A DNA stretch of 64,000 nucleotides from Granulosicoccus antarcticus IMCC3135 (GTDB taxonomy: Bacteria > Pseudomonadota > Gammaproteobacteria > Granulosicoccales > Granulosicoccaceae), in contig NZ_CP018632.1 of the NCBI RefSeq assembly GCF_002215215.1, forward strand, positions 3,716,501 through 3,780,500, read 5' to 3'. This document shows positions 25,961-35,910 of the stretch, piece after piece. The stretch's first letter is position 1. Each line of letters starts with the position of its first letter. Below the pieces are notes generated by a model. That model was given only the letters and a program-made list of their open reading frames with translations, did not search any database and was not told the origin of the DNA. A program made the translations under genes and the position numbers.

Positions 25961-27260
25961 TTTCAAACAGCCTGTCATGGACCAACCTCAGAATCAGACC
26001 TCCGCAACACCTGGCACTATTGACAGGCTGGAAGAATGTGTACCCCGGCGGGTGCATCGAGCCTGGACAGTGGCACTGGGGGCGGCCATTGCCATTTTCT
26101 GTGGCCTGGGTCTGGGGCGCTTAGCTTTTGGCATGCTGCTACCGTCCATGTCAGCCTCGCTGGGTCTGGATTATGGGCAGGGTGGTCTGTTGGGTTTCGC
26201 CAATCTGCTGGGCTATCTGATTGCCGTCTTGTTGATACCGTTCATTCTGCCGTTGTTGAAGACACGTGCCACCACGGTCGCCAGTCTGTTGCTGGTGTCT
26301 CTGTCGATGCTGGCAATCGCACTGACCAAGAGCTTTCTTATCCTGTGCCTGCTTTTTTGTTTCATGGGCATAGGTACTGGTGGGGTTGTGTTGCCGACGA
26401 TGAGTGTGATGTCACAGTGGTTCTATCCATCGCATCGAGGACTGGCGGCAGGAATTGCCATGGCAGGTCCTGGCTTCGCTGTCATTCTGGTTGGCTTCGT
26501 TACCCCGCAATTGCAACCCTTTTCCGGGTTGGAGTCCTGGCAAGGTGGGTGGCTGCTGTTTGCCGTAATTACCGTCTTTGTAGCTCTCCTGGTTCACGCT
26601 CTGATTCGCAACCACCCGCAAGACACCGGGCATCGTCCTTATGGTCGAAAGCCCATTGTCAGCTCTACGACTCCTCAAGCCGTATTGTCACGATCAGCCA
26701 AGATTCGTTTGCTCGCTCATATGGGCCTGATTTTCGCCATCTATGGTGCGACCTATATGCTCTATGTCACCTTCATCGTCACGAGTATGGTGGACAGTTA
26801 TGAATTGAGTGCCGCAACTGCCGGTGGTATCTGGGCCTGGTTCGGGTTGTTCAGTATCTTTTCCGGTGTATTGTTCGGCTCCATCTCCGATCGTCTCGGC
26901 CGGCGAGCCGGCATGGTGGTGTCCTTTGCGGTGCTGGCATCGGCCTATCTCCTGGTGGGGATGGGTGGCTCGATGCCTGGGCTCTATGCCTCGATTTTCC
27001 TGTTTGGGGTTGCAGCCTGGAGCGTGCCAGTCATCATGGCGGCATCTGCCGGGGACATTTTCGGCTCTGCCCATGCAGCCAATGCACTGGTTGCGCTTAC
27101 CCTGACTTTTTCGACCGGGCAAGCCATGGGGCCGGTTCTGGGCGGCTTTCTTGCTCAGACGAGCGGAGACTTCAGTTCGGGCTATATGAGCTCCGGTGCT
27201 CTGGCGCTTCTGGCCATCGCTTTGGTAGCGTTGCTGAAATTGCCGACAGCTGCTGAATGA
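25953..27260 (+). CDS. MFS transporter (YbfB/YjiJ-like)
   Basis: A 435-residue major facilitator with twelve predicted helices, a charged N-terminus, GLGLGRLAFGMLLPSMSASL in helix 1 and the SDRLGRRAG loop between helices 8 and 9. The GxGRxAFGxLLPxM pattern is that of the YbfB/YjiJ group, whose substrates are largely unknown. The TTG start at 25953 overlaps the preceding gene; an ATG at 25977 is the alternative. The pairing with an ARH hydrolase hints at transport of a nucleoside- or ribosyl-type compound, as inference only. Confidence 0.9.
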   Translation: MSDFKQPVMDQPQNQTSATPGTIDRLEECVPRRVHRAWTVALGAAIAIFCGLGLGRLAFGMLLPSMSASLGLDYGQGGLLGFANLLGYLIAVLLIPFILPLLKTRATTVASLLLVSLSMLAIALTKSFLILCLLFCFMGIGTGGVVLPTMSVMSQWFYPSHRGLAAGIAMAGPGFAVILVGFVTPQLQPFSGLESWQGGWLLFAVITVFVALLVHALIRNHPQDTGHRPYGRKPIVSSTTPQAVLSRSAKIRLLAHMGLIFAIYGATYMLYVTFIVTSMVDSYELSAATAGGIWAWFGLFSIFSGVLFGSISDRLGRRAGMVVSFAVLASAYLLVGMGGSMPGLYASIFLFGVAAWSVPVIMAASAGDIFGSAHAANALVALTLTFSTGQAMGPVLGGFLAQTSGDFSSGYMSSGALALLAIALVALLKLPTAAE

Positions 27261-27459
27261 TGATACTCACACGGTTCGACATAACAATAAGTGCGTAATG
27301 GTTCCTATCTCCTGCTCTATTGAGCGTTATAGTGCTATTTGCATTATGGTATTACCCCTTACATCATTGTCCGTAAACCAATACCATCTACCGTGTGTAT
27401 TTACATCGGTGGCAAAACAGTGCGTGCTCGTGAGTTTGAATCGGGAAACAGGGGGGGAT

Positions 27460-28242
27460 ATGACTCAGTCGCGTCTATGCCCTGATGGGTTTTTTCGGGT
27501 ATTTGTCCTGCTGGCATTGGTGTTTGTATTCGGCACTGCTTTCACGCATCAGGCCAGCGCAGCTGACCCGAACTCAGAACCACTGAAAATAGCCGTGACC
27601 AGCTTGCCGCCGGTCACCGCACCTGCGGGTGATGGCTATCTGGACAAAATTCTAAAAGAGCTGTTTGCACGATCCGGCATTGACTGCGAGCTGATACCGA
27701 CCCCTCCCCGTCGTGGTTTGACTGATGCCGATGCCGGAATTCTGGATGCTGCTGTTATCCCTTTTAGAAGTCTGAAATTTCCAAGGAAGGGGCCAGACTT
27801 TTCCAATCTACGGGTCTTGCCAGAGCCGCTCCTGACGACGGAGCTGTCTGGGATGTACACGCGCAGCAACATGGTAGTGACTTCGGTGGAAGACTTCTTT
27901 GACTATCGTCTCGCCTTTATGCGCGGTTGGAGACAGGCAGAGGAACTTTTCAAGGAACATGAGCGTACGCAGAAGGTGTCCGACCCACGCTTGCTGATGG
28001 AAATGCTGGCAAGCGATCGAGTGGACATCGTGTTTTTCTCTACAGTTCCGGGGAAGTACATTGCCCGGCAAATCGGTCTGCAGAACCTGAAGGTGTCAGA
28101 GTTTTATATCAAGCGGCATCTGTATCTGCACCTCCACAAGCGTCATGCAAGCCTGTTGCCGCTTCTCGTCAAGCAACTGGTTGCGATGAAAGAGGACGGC
28201 ACGATGAAGTCAATATTGGCTGGCTATAACGTGTCCCGCTGA
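27460..28242 (+). CDS. Periplasmic solute-binding protein (SBP_bac_3-like)
   Basis: A 260-residue exported protein. The start at 27460 follows a G-rich ribosome site and gives a signal peptide cut after HQASA. The mature part has the fold pattern of family-3 amino-acid binding proteins (LKIAVTSLPPVTAPAGDGYL, FMRGWRQAEELFKEH, LLMEMLASDRVDIVFFSTV). No ABC permease or ATPase is nearby. The next gene is a membrane hybrid kinase 26 bases away, so it likely supplies the sensor ligand. Confidence 0.85.
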   Translation: MTQSRLCPDGFFRVFVLLALVFVFGTAFTHQASAADPNSEPLKIAVTSLPPVTAPAGDGYLDKILKELFARSGIDCELIPTPPRRGLTDADAGILDAAVIPFRSLKFPRKGPDFSNLRVLPEPLLTTELSGMYTRSNMVVTSVEDFFDYRLAFMRGWRQAEELFKEHERTQKVSDPRLLMEMLASDRVDIVFFSTVPGKYIARQIGLQNLKVSEFYIKRHLYLHLHKRHASLLPLLVKQLVAMKEDGTMKSILAGYNVSR

Positions 28243-28268
28243 TAGGCCGCTCGGAGATTCAAGCTGAC

Positions 28269-30494
28269 GTGAGTATTCAAAAAACCCTGAACAAGAGCCT
28301 GTTGCTGCCGATATTTTCGCTGGTACTGGTCGCCGTCGTGATGGTTGGTACGATCACCTATCACGCAGGCAACAATGCTCTTGAGCAACGAATACAGAGT
28401 CTTGCCGACAGCAGTGCTGTATTGATCGAAGAGCTGCTCTGGCAGCTTGACCACGAAACTCTTCAGGTTCTGCTCGACGAATACGTTTCTTTGGGGGTCG
28501 TCAGCGCCGTACACATTGACGCAGGGCCATACTTGAAGATCGAGGCGGGCCATGTCGATCCGGAGGAGTCAGTCTATGTGCATTCTCGTGATCTGATACA
28601 TGAAGAGTCAAATTCAGTTCGACAAACCGGTGTGCTGACGCTGCAGGTGAGTCGTGAAAATATCTGGACCAAGGTCCGAAGCGGCATGTTTCAAACACTG
28701 TTTATTGCATCGTTGGCAGTCATGGCAACGACGTTTATCATCCAGCACCTGCTGACCACACGTTTGATTACACCCGTTCTGGAGATTGCGAATGGTCTGG
28801 ACAAGTGGAATGGCAACTGGAGCGAGTTCAAAATAGAGCTGCAACGAGGGAAAAGGTACAAAAAGCATGAGGAGGACGAACTTGATCGTCTTGTTCACGC
28901 CATCCATGGCATGCGTGACCATATTCTGAACGCCGACAACATTATCGAATCGAAAGAGGATCGTCTACTCGGTGCTGCACAGATAGCCGGTATTGGTTAT
29001 GCATCCTTTGATTTTGAATCGGGCAAAATCATTGAATGTGACGAAAATTTCGCAAGTATATTCGGCCAGAGCGTCGAGGATATGCTGCAGCTGTCAATTC
29101 GTGATGACATTCTTCGCACGCGGCTGCATGCCGAGGATTTTGATCAGGGGGTGCAGATACGCAAGCAGCTTTTGATGGGCAATGCAACCGAAGGCTTGTT
29201 CAGAATTGCCAGCGACTCAGGTGAGTACCGACACATCAGACAGTTATACGATGTCGCTCCAGGCAGGGAAGGTGATTCTTTTGTGGTGCGTACCGTTGCC
29301 CAGGATGTAACGGAACTCAACCGTCTGCAGAGCACGCTGGTGCATGCACAGAAGGTGAAGGCTATTGGTAATCTGACGGGTGGAGTGGCCCATGATTTCA
29401 ATAACATACTGGCGGTGATCTCTGGCAATCTGGAACTGCTCGCTGAAACTATCACAGATGAATCTGCTCGACGATATGTCGATACTTCCCAGCATGCCGT
29501 ACGGCTTGGTGCCGAACTGACCCACCAGTTGCTGGCATTTGCCCGCAAGCAGCCTCTGCGTCCGGAAGTGCTGGATCTATCCCGGTTGGTGCGTGAGTCG
29601 CTCTCGCTTTTACGAACTTCGGTGGGTGAGAGTGTGGATCTGGAAGTTGTCACCGACGGGGGGCTGTGGCGCACCGAGGTAGACAAGGCGCAGCTGGAGG
29701 CAGCGCTCCTTAACCTGGTGATCAATGCGCGTGATGCCATGCCGGATGGAGGAAAGCTCACCATAGATGTCAGTAATACAAGGCTGGATAGAGGCTACGC
29801 TGAATTACATGACGAAGTTAAGGCGGGGCAATACGTCTGTATCGCCATCACCGATTCCGGCTGCGGTATGAGCGCGGCTACGATCAATCAGGCGCTGGAA
29901 CCATTTTTTACGACCAAGGATGTGGGCGAGGGTACCGGGTTGGGACTACCGATGGCATTCGGTTTTGTCAAACAGTCTGGCGGACACCTGAAGATCTATT
30001 CGGAACTTGATCGTGGAACAACCGTGAAGCTCTATTTACCGCGCGTCAATGCCCAGCAGGAAGTTGAGCGGCCGGAGTTTACGGGCCTCTCTGCCGCTCA
30101 GTTCAATGGTCTTCATGTATTTCTGGTGGAAGACAGCGAAGATCTTCGAAAGACCTTCACGATACAACTGGAACAGATGGGTTCTGTCGTACACAGCGCG
30201 GCTGACGGTAATTCAGTTTTCAAGATGATCGAAAATATTCCACGTATCGATCTGATTTTGTGTGATGTCATTCTTCCCTATGGCATGAAGGGGCCGCAAG
30301 TGGTGAAAGGCTTGCAGGCTATCTACCCGAATGCCGCGATCATCTATATGTCGGGGTATACGGAAAACGCCATCATTCACCAGGGTAGACTGGATGAGGG
30401 CGTCATCATGTTGCAGAAGCCTTTCTCGCGTAAAGAGCTGATCACAGCATTCGCCAGTGCGTCAGAGGCTGTTGGCCAGGTGGCTGACTCCTAG
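28269..30494 (+). CDS. Hybrid sensor histidine kinase with C-terminal receiver
   Basis: A 741-residue membrane kinase starting at GTG. The order is: membrane helix 1 (about residues 9-29), a periplasmic loop of about 110 residues, helix 2 (near 140-160), a HAMP-like stretch, a PAS-like domain (about 240-345), a phosphoacceptor helix with GNLTGGVAHDFNNILAVISG (His near 374), an ATPase domain with GTGLGLPMAFGFVKQSGGH, and a receiver with VEDSEDLRK, Asp near 666 in LILCDVILPYG and LQKPFSRKE. Output goes to an unlinked partner. It is coupled in space to the solute-binding protein upstream. Confidence 0.95.
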   Translation: MSIQKTLNKSLLLPIFSLVLVAVVMVGTITYHAGNNALEQRIQSLADSSAVLIEELLWQLDHETLQVLLDEYVSLGVVSAVHIDAGPYLKIEAGHVDPEESVYVHSRDLIHEESNSVRQTGVLTLQVSRENIWTKVRSGMFQTLFIASLAVMATTFIIQHLLTTRLITPVLEIANGLDKWNGNWSEFKIELQRGKRYKKHEEDELDRLVHAIHGMRDHILNADNIIESKEDRLLGAAQIAGIGYASFDFESGKIIECDENFASIFGQSVEDMLQLSIRDDILRTRLHAEDFDQGVQIRKQLLMGNATEGLFRIASDSGEYRHIRQLYDVAPGREGDSFVVRTVAQDVTELNRLQSTLVHAQKVKAIGNLTGGVAHDFNNILAVISGNLELLAETITDESARRYVDTSQHAVRLGAELTHQLLAFARKQPLRPEVLDLSRLVRESLSLLRTSVGESVDLEVVTDGGLWRTEVDKAQLEAALLNLVINARDAMPDGGKLTIDVSNTRLDRGYAELHDEVKAGQYVCIAITDSGCGMSAATINQALEPFFTTKDVGEGTGLGLPMAFGFVKQSGGHLKIYSELDRGTTVKLYLPRVNAQQEVERPEFTGLSAAQFNGLHVFLVEDSEDLRKTFTIQLEQMGSVVHSAADGNSVFKMIENIPRIDLILCDVILPYGMKGPQVVKGLQAIYPNAAIIYMSGYTENAIIHQGRLDEGVIMLQKPFSRKELITAFASASEAVGQVADS

Positions 30495-30505
30495 CGCCGC
30501 ACAGA

Positions 30506-32860
30506 TCAGGCAACCCTGGCCAACTGCAGATTGGCATTCTGTTCCTCGCTCTGGAATCGTGATATCAGTTGTTGAAGATGCGCAGCCATGTCTGAGAGCT
30601 CGTGAGCAGCCGCTTCCACATCATTCGATGCGTCCTGATTACCCTGAGCTTGAGTGGCCACATCCTTGATCAGCAGTGATATGGCCTCACTACCATTAGC
30701 GGAGCGCGATACCGATTGATTGATCTCCTGAGTCACGCCGGCCTGCTCATTGACCGATACCGATATGGCTGACTGAATGTCACTGATACGCTGGATGATG
30801 TGAAATATCGATTGTATGGCTGTGACAGCCGATTCCGTATCGGTGCGAATATCACTGATACGCGTCTCAATCTGCTCGGTTGCATTGGCTGTCTCCTTGG
30901 CCAATTCCTTGACTTCACCTGCTACAACGGCAAACCCCTTGCCTGCATCACCTGCCCGGGCAGCCTCTATTGTGGCGTTCAGTGCCAGCAAATTGGTTTG
31001 CTCAGCAATTGATGTAATTACCTTGATCACCGAGCTTATGCTTACGCTACTCTCTGCCAGCTTGCGTACTGTTGTATCAGTGGTTTGCACAAGACCAACG
31101 GCCTCTATCACGACAGATTCCGCCTCCACTGTATTACGGGCGATTGCCTTGATAGAGGCGCTGAGCTCTTCGGTTGCATTTGCAGCGCGGCTGATGCCGG
31201 CATCAACACTATCGGACACTTCCGAAGCTTTGAGACTGTTGTCTGCACTCGCTTTTGAAAGTCCACTCATATCCCCCGATAATGCGCTGAGTCGTTTGGA
31301 TGCATTACTCAGTTGATGTGCATTTTTATTGATTCCCTGCATACTTAAACGCATCTCAGAGAACAAAGCATCAAGAGAACGAGCCATCTGTCCGGCAAGA
31401 TCCTCACCCTTTGTGTCTATTGGGTGATTAAGGTCTCCATTTGCCGCAGCGCTAACCGCGGCAAGCAATCGGTCAACTCTTTCCTGCAGCTGCAATGCCT
31501 CTGAGCGTTGCCTGGCCGACTCAGCCTGTGCCTTTTCATGGAGTTCAATTTGTTCTGTATGCTTGAGTTGTTCCTCTTCAACTTGCTCGCGTTCTTTCAG
31601 TCGTAGATGCTTGGCTTGAAGCTGCTGCTCTTCTTGCAGCTGCTGTGCTTGTATAGCGTTTCGCTGAAAAACTTCAACTGTTCTTGCAAGATCCGTCAAT
31701 TCGTCATTACCGCTGATAGAGACGGATACATCGTATTGCCCGCTGGCAAGCGATTTCAGGGCAGTAATGGTCTGCAGCAATCGCTTTAACAGGCTACGGG
31801 AGATCAACAGCCAGAAAACCAACACGGTAACAAGTACGCTCAAGATAGACACAGCAATCAGCTGGATTTCGCTTGCATTGATCAGGCTGTTGACTTTGCT
31901 TCCTTCGTTTGACACTTGCTCTCTATTTTTCAACGCGTAGTTTATCAAGCGCGTTACGACCGTTGATTGGAATTCATTCATCTTTTGTTCTGATTGCAGA
32001 ATTGTTTGTTCTTCAACTAACCCCCGCACACGAGAATAGAACACACCACTACTATCATTGCCCAGGGCAAACAAGTCTTCAATTTTTCTGGTGACTTCAA
32101 CCATTTCCTGACTGTTGTCTGTTTTGGTCAGACCTATTTCAATCAACTCCTGCGATAACTCGTATTGTTCTTTCAATTCTTCCAGGGCAGCCAAATCATT
32201 CACTTGCGAGACTTGAGCGAGAATGCCAGCCGCAGCATTTATTTCGGATCGAAGTTCAAGCAAAGCTGCCAGCTTTGCGATTCCATCACGCGTAAGCTCA
32301 GGAAGCAGGTCCTCAGCATTGTTCCTGAGCGCATCCGCTTCATGCGTCTGTTTACCGGAAGCAGAAAGCAACTGTGAATTAAGTTGACGTTGAATGATAC
32401 GTATCTGGCGCATCAGATCATTGCTATTGTCCAAGGCGCTGATCTTTTCACCGACGGCTGTATCCAGTTGTTGGAGTTGATCCTGAACCCAGGTAATGGA
32501 TTGCTTGCTTCTGTCGATTTGCTGGGCTGTGTAGTGCTGCAGCGTTCGCTTTGCAAGTTGCTCTACAATCCTGCTGCTTATATCATTCAGGTGTTCGTAT
32601 CTGCTTTTTCTATCCTGTTGCGTGTGAGCAGAGGATAGGGCCTGAATTGCCATATTGAGTTCAACGGCCAGTTGCGTCATGGTCATGGAATCTGACATGA
32701 GGGGAACACTGACTTCGGTAATTTCACGAAGTGAGGAGGACAACGTTTTGTATGAATTCACGGCTATGCCGCTGGCAAGTAACGTCGTGCCTACGACCAC
32801 CCCGAATGCGATAAGTAATTTGGATTTTATGCCCAGGTTCAAATTTTTCATAAACCACAT
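30506..32860 (-). CDS. Methyl-accepting chemotaxis protein
   Basis: A 784-residue chemoreceptor. Membrane helix 1 is at about residues 13-33, followed by a long helical periplasmic sensor (about 35-335), helix 2 (about 338-358), a HAMP domain, a Gln/Glu-rich coiled coil and the signalling domain. The hairpin tip [20 protein letters not shown] then [20 protein letters not shown] is intact and should contact CheA/CheW. It converges on the hybrid kinase with 11 bases between stops. The ligand is unknown. Confidence 0.96.
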   Translation of the reverse strand: MWFMKNLNLGIKSKLLIAFGVVVGTTLLASGIAVNSYKTLSSSLREITEVSVPLMSDSMTMTQLAVELNMAIQALSSAHTQQDRKSRYEHLNDISSRIVEQLAKRTLQHYTAQQIDRSKQSITWVQDQLQQLDTAVGEKISALDNSNDLMRQIRIIQRQLNSQLLSASGKQTHEADALRNNAEDLLPELTRDGIAKLAALLELRSEINAAAGILAQVSQVNDLAALEELKEQYELSQELIEIGLTKTDNSQEMVEVTRKIEDLFALGNDSSGVFYSRVRGLVEEQTILQSEQKMNEFQSTVVTRLINYALKNREQVSNEGSKVNSLINASEIQLIAVSILSVLVTVLVFWLLISRSLLKRLLQTITALKSLASGQYDVSVSISGNDELTDLARTVEVFQRNAIQAQQLQEEQQLQAKHLRLKEREQVEEEQLKHTEQIELHEKAQAESARQRSEALQLQERVDRLLAAVSAAANGDLNHPIDTKGEDLAGQMARSLDALFSEMRLSMQGINKNAHQLSNASKRLSALSGDMSGLSKASADNSLKASEVSDSVDAGISRAANATEELSASIKAIARNTVEAESVVIEAVGLVQTTDTTVRKLAESSVSISSVIKVITSIAEQTNLLALNATIEAARAGDAGKGFAVVAGEVKELAKETANATEQIETRISDIRTDTESAVTAIQSIFHIIQRISDIQSAISVSVNEQAGVTQEINQSVSRSANGSEAISLLIKDVATQAQGNQDASNDVEAAAHELSDMAAHLQQLISRFQSEEQNANLQLARVA

Positions 32861-33214
32861 GACAGCTTCGTTTCGTCGCGGCTCCAGATCATAATTGCGA
32901 ACCTATTGCCTGCCAGAATGACAATGGGTGCTGCAAAGAAATACGATAGTGTGTGGAGCATTCTTGATCTCATCAAATACGCCACGAGAAGCGTTCTGTT
33001 GGGGGTAATCAACCCTACTAACGGCGTTGAAGTCTGGTACTGAATGCCACGACGATGGCGGGGTTGTTACATTTTCAAGCTGCTTGGCACTCAAAGGCTT
33101 CCTAATTTACTAACACCAACTCACTGAAGCTACTTACGCAAAGGCCGCTAAGGATCGGAATAGGGGAGGTCTGTAATTCCCTTCATTTCGATCATCACGC
33201 CATGGTATTTGTCG

Positions 33215-34430
33215 ATGAAATTACCCCGTTCTATTCATATAGCTTCTCATCAGCGCCATTAGCGTGCTCGCCTGTCAGGTCTCGTTTGCACAAGACATCG
33301 GCGTTGCATGGATGGGACAATCGGGCATGGCAAACGCCGTGCTGGTAGGGGTTCAGGATCGGCTCAAGGAGATCGCTCCTTCCATCAGGCTGGATATTCA
33401 CGGAGAACTGGGCTCGCTCGAAGAGATGGATGCCGTTGTCAATAAATTCGCCAGTGAGAAGAAGGCTGGACAGATCATTTTGCGCTCAAGTGGCTCGGTC
33501 TATCTGAAAGACTATCCGCCGAGCATTCCCTCTTTCATTGGCGGCAATAACCATCCCGTCAAGCTGGGAACGATTAAAAGCATGCAGAGCCCTGAGGGCC
33601 TGGTAACCGGCGTTACCTATTACGTTCCTATCGTCGATACCATAGAAAGCTTCATGTTGCTCCACCCCTATATGGATTCCATACTGCTGCTCAGTAGCCT
33701 TGAAGAAACGGGTCGATGAGTTACTCGCCACCGTCGATTCGGTAGCTCAAGGGAAGCTATTGTGCCCTGTGACTGTCAAGGGGGATGATGCCATCGGGTT
33801 GATAGGGCAAAGGCTGGAGAAGGTCTTCAAACAATTCGCAGAGAGCATGTCCAGTATCAGCCGCAGTGCCTCCACCTTGAGTAGCGTGTCAACGTCACTG
33901 TCCAACGCCAGTGAAAGCATTGCCACCAATGCACAGCACAATTCATCGCAATCGATTCAGGTATCCCAGTCTTCCGAGGACATCAGTTCAGGTGTTCGCA
34001 ACGTTGCTGTAGCGATTCAGGAGATGAGCGAGACTGCCAACGATATTGCGGCAAATACACGTAACGCTACAAAAGTAGCACAAGAAGCGGCTGATGTTGC
34101 TCAGAGTACCAACAGGTCGCGGCCATTCAAAGCGATAGTGGTGGTGTTGCCGAATCAATTGCAAAAATACGCGCAACGGTAGATCGTATCTATACGATAC
34201 AGTCCAATGTTGCCAAGGCGGTCGGTGAACAGGCAAGTGCGACCTCTGAAATCTCGCAGATCATATCCAACACGGCAGAAGGCAGTGAGACAATCTCCAG
34301 GAGTATGTCGGAGGTTGCCAGCGCGACCAAAGAGACTCTGACAGGGGTTAATCAGTTACGCCAGACCTCCACACAAATGGCAGCTGTTTCTCAGGATCTG
34401 GAGAAGCTGGTAAGCCAGTTCGATCTGTAG
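33215..34430 (+). pseudogene. Broken chemoreceptor with ABC-substrate-binding sensor domain
   Basis: Three frames together make one decayed gene. A signal peptide is split by a frameshift near 33243. Then 33264-33719 encodes the start of an ABC_sub_bind (TrpX-like) domain (DIGVAWMGQSGMANAVLVGV). From 33700 the frame changes to a methyl-accepting chemotaxis part (KKRVDELLATVDSVAQGKLL, IQEMSETANDIAANTRNATK). Near 34120 a deletion removes the whole signalling tip and shifts frame again into VAAIQSDSGGVAESI, ending EKLVSQFDL at 34430. Most of the sensor, the membrane helix and the CheA contact are gone. Confidence 0.85.
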
Positions 34431-34439
34431 CACAAAGAG

Positions 34440-35846
34440 CTATTGTCCCCCAGCCAGTTTCAAGGTCTGTTGTAACGGCGGGGACTGCTGCGGTGCAAGG
34501 GTGATCCACGACCCAATGGCCATCCCATCTTCTACCTGAGCCAGGTCGGCATCGGGTTTGATCAGATTTGCAGCAGGGCGTGCATTCAATGAAACAGTGG
34601 CATCTGCGAAGACCTTGACCGGGCCAACACCGTCTGCGTTGAAATCGTCGCGTATCCGGTGTGCCAATTGTAGTATCAAGTCGGGCTGCCCGACCATCTC
34701 TCTGAACTGCAATTCGTTGAGGTATTCCCCGGGGGTGACGATGTGCGTGGTGCCATCACTGCGCACAACACGATATTGCAGAGCCCCGGATTTTTCTCGC
34801 AACATGACTCGCCAGGAAAAACGCATGCCTTGCTCATTCCACAAGACGGTACCGGGGTAATACCAGTGCCTGAGTGGCATCAGAAACTGAAACAGGCAGA
34901 AGGCCAGAATGGATAGCGTGGGCAGCGTTGAAAGGCGATAGGGTGAGGCGCCCCTGACAACCAGAGCCGTGCCGGGCACCGATGCCGCTCGACGGTGCCA
35001 GCTACTCAGATAGTTGATCCAGCGTCGTGGCCAGTCTGGATCAAAGAACAAGGAGGCTGCCAGTACCATGATCAAAGGAAACAGGCCAATATTGAAAAAC
35101 AGATGGGTAAAGAGGTGGAAAACCAGTACCACCAAAAAGGCGTAAACCCGCGTTTTACGCATCAGCAAGAAGGCCACGATACTGGTGTCAAATACAAAGG
35201 CGAACCATGAAAAGGCAAAGTGCACCCAGGGAAGCTCGAGCAAGGGGCCCAGCACAGGCATGCCGCCCAGCGGTGGTAGCCAGATATTAAGAGGCTGGGC
35301 ATGCAGTAGCCAGTCAGTTTCAAACTTGGCAAGCCCTGCGTAGAAGTACAGCAGAGCAACCTGAAAGCGTAGCCACCACAGTTGCCAGGCTGGCAGGTGT
35401 TTGCTGCGCAACGCAGGTTTGCGCCAGGCATCGAACGACCATGCCTTGTGCGGCGACAGAAAACACAGGATCAGGGCCAGCAGGCAGACAAAGTAGTAGT
35501 GATTGAGGTAGTAGGTGACATCCATCAATTCTGCATAGGCGAACAGGCAGAAGAAGACAATAATGGCCACACGATAGAATGCACCAATGGCGATCAGGGC
35601 AGCACTCAGAGCGATGCCGCTGTAGAGCAAGTACAGGCCCGTCTCGTTGGGCACCTGTACCCAGGCAAAGCCCCAGAACTTGAAATGAAAGTCTGGTTGG
35701 ACATACAGAGTCTCCACCCAGCCATTGCTCATGAAACGTAAGGTGCCGCCGAACATCATGGCGCCAAAGAGCATGCGAAACACTGCCAGTGCCGCTATAT
35801 CCACTGGCTGGGCAAGTTGCCCCAGAGCTTTTTTGAGGGTGTTCAA
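34440..35846 (-). CDS. HTTM domain membrane protein (vitamin-K-dependent carboxylase-like)
   Basis: A 468-residue protein with about eight hydrophobic helices in the N-terminal two thirds and a soluble C-terminal part. YLNHYYFVCLLALILCFLSP and WQLWWLRFQVALLYFYAGLA are the hallmark HTTM blocks shared with gamma-carboxylases. Bacterial relatives have no proven carboxylase role. It is the last gene of the delta-60/imelysin unit, 64 bases after imelysin, a recurrent association in iron-responsive clusters. Confidence 0.88.
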   Translation of the reverse strand: MNTLKKALGQLAQPVDIAALAVFRMLFGAMMFGGTLRFMSNGWVETLYVQPDFHFKFWGFAWVQVPNETGLYLLYSGIALSAALIAIGAFYRVAIIVFFCLFAYAELMDVTYYLNHYYFVCLLALILCFLSPHKAWSFDAWRKPALRSKHLPAWQLWWLRFQVALLYFYAGLAKFETDWLLHAQPLNIWLPPLGGMPVLGPLLELPWVHFAFSWFAFVFDTSIVAFLLMRKTRVYAFLVVLVFHLFTHLFFNIGLFPLIMVLAASLFFDPDWPRRWINYLSSWHRRAASVPGTALVVRGASPYRLSTLPTLSILAFCLFQFLMPLRHWYYPGTVLWNEQGMRFSWRVMLREKSGALQYRVVRSDGTTHIVTPGEYLNELQFREMVGQPDLILQLAHRIRDDFNADGVGPVKVFADATVSLNARPAANLIKPDADLAQVEDGMAIGSWITLAPQQSPPLQQTLKLAGGQ

Positions 35847-35910
35847 GAAATTATCTGCGCCGGGCTGAATGAGTCTGTCTATCTATCTGATCTTCGAGGT
35901 GATGGTGTGT

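Noticed and set aside
26036-26803. 255-codon plus-strand ORF in another frame of the MFS gene
   Set aside because: The MFS frame has all twelve helices and family motifs; this one is a Ser/Trp/Cys-rich shadow.
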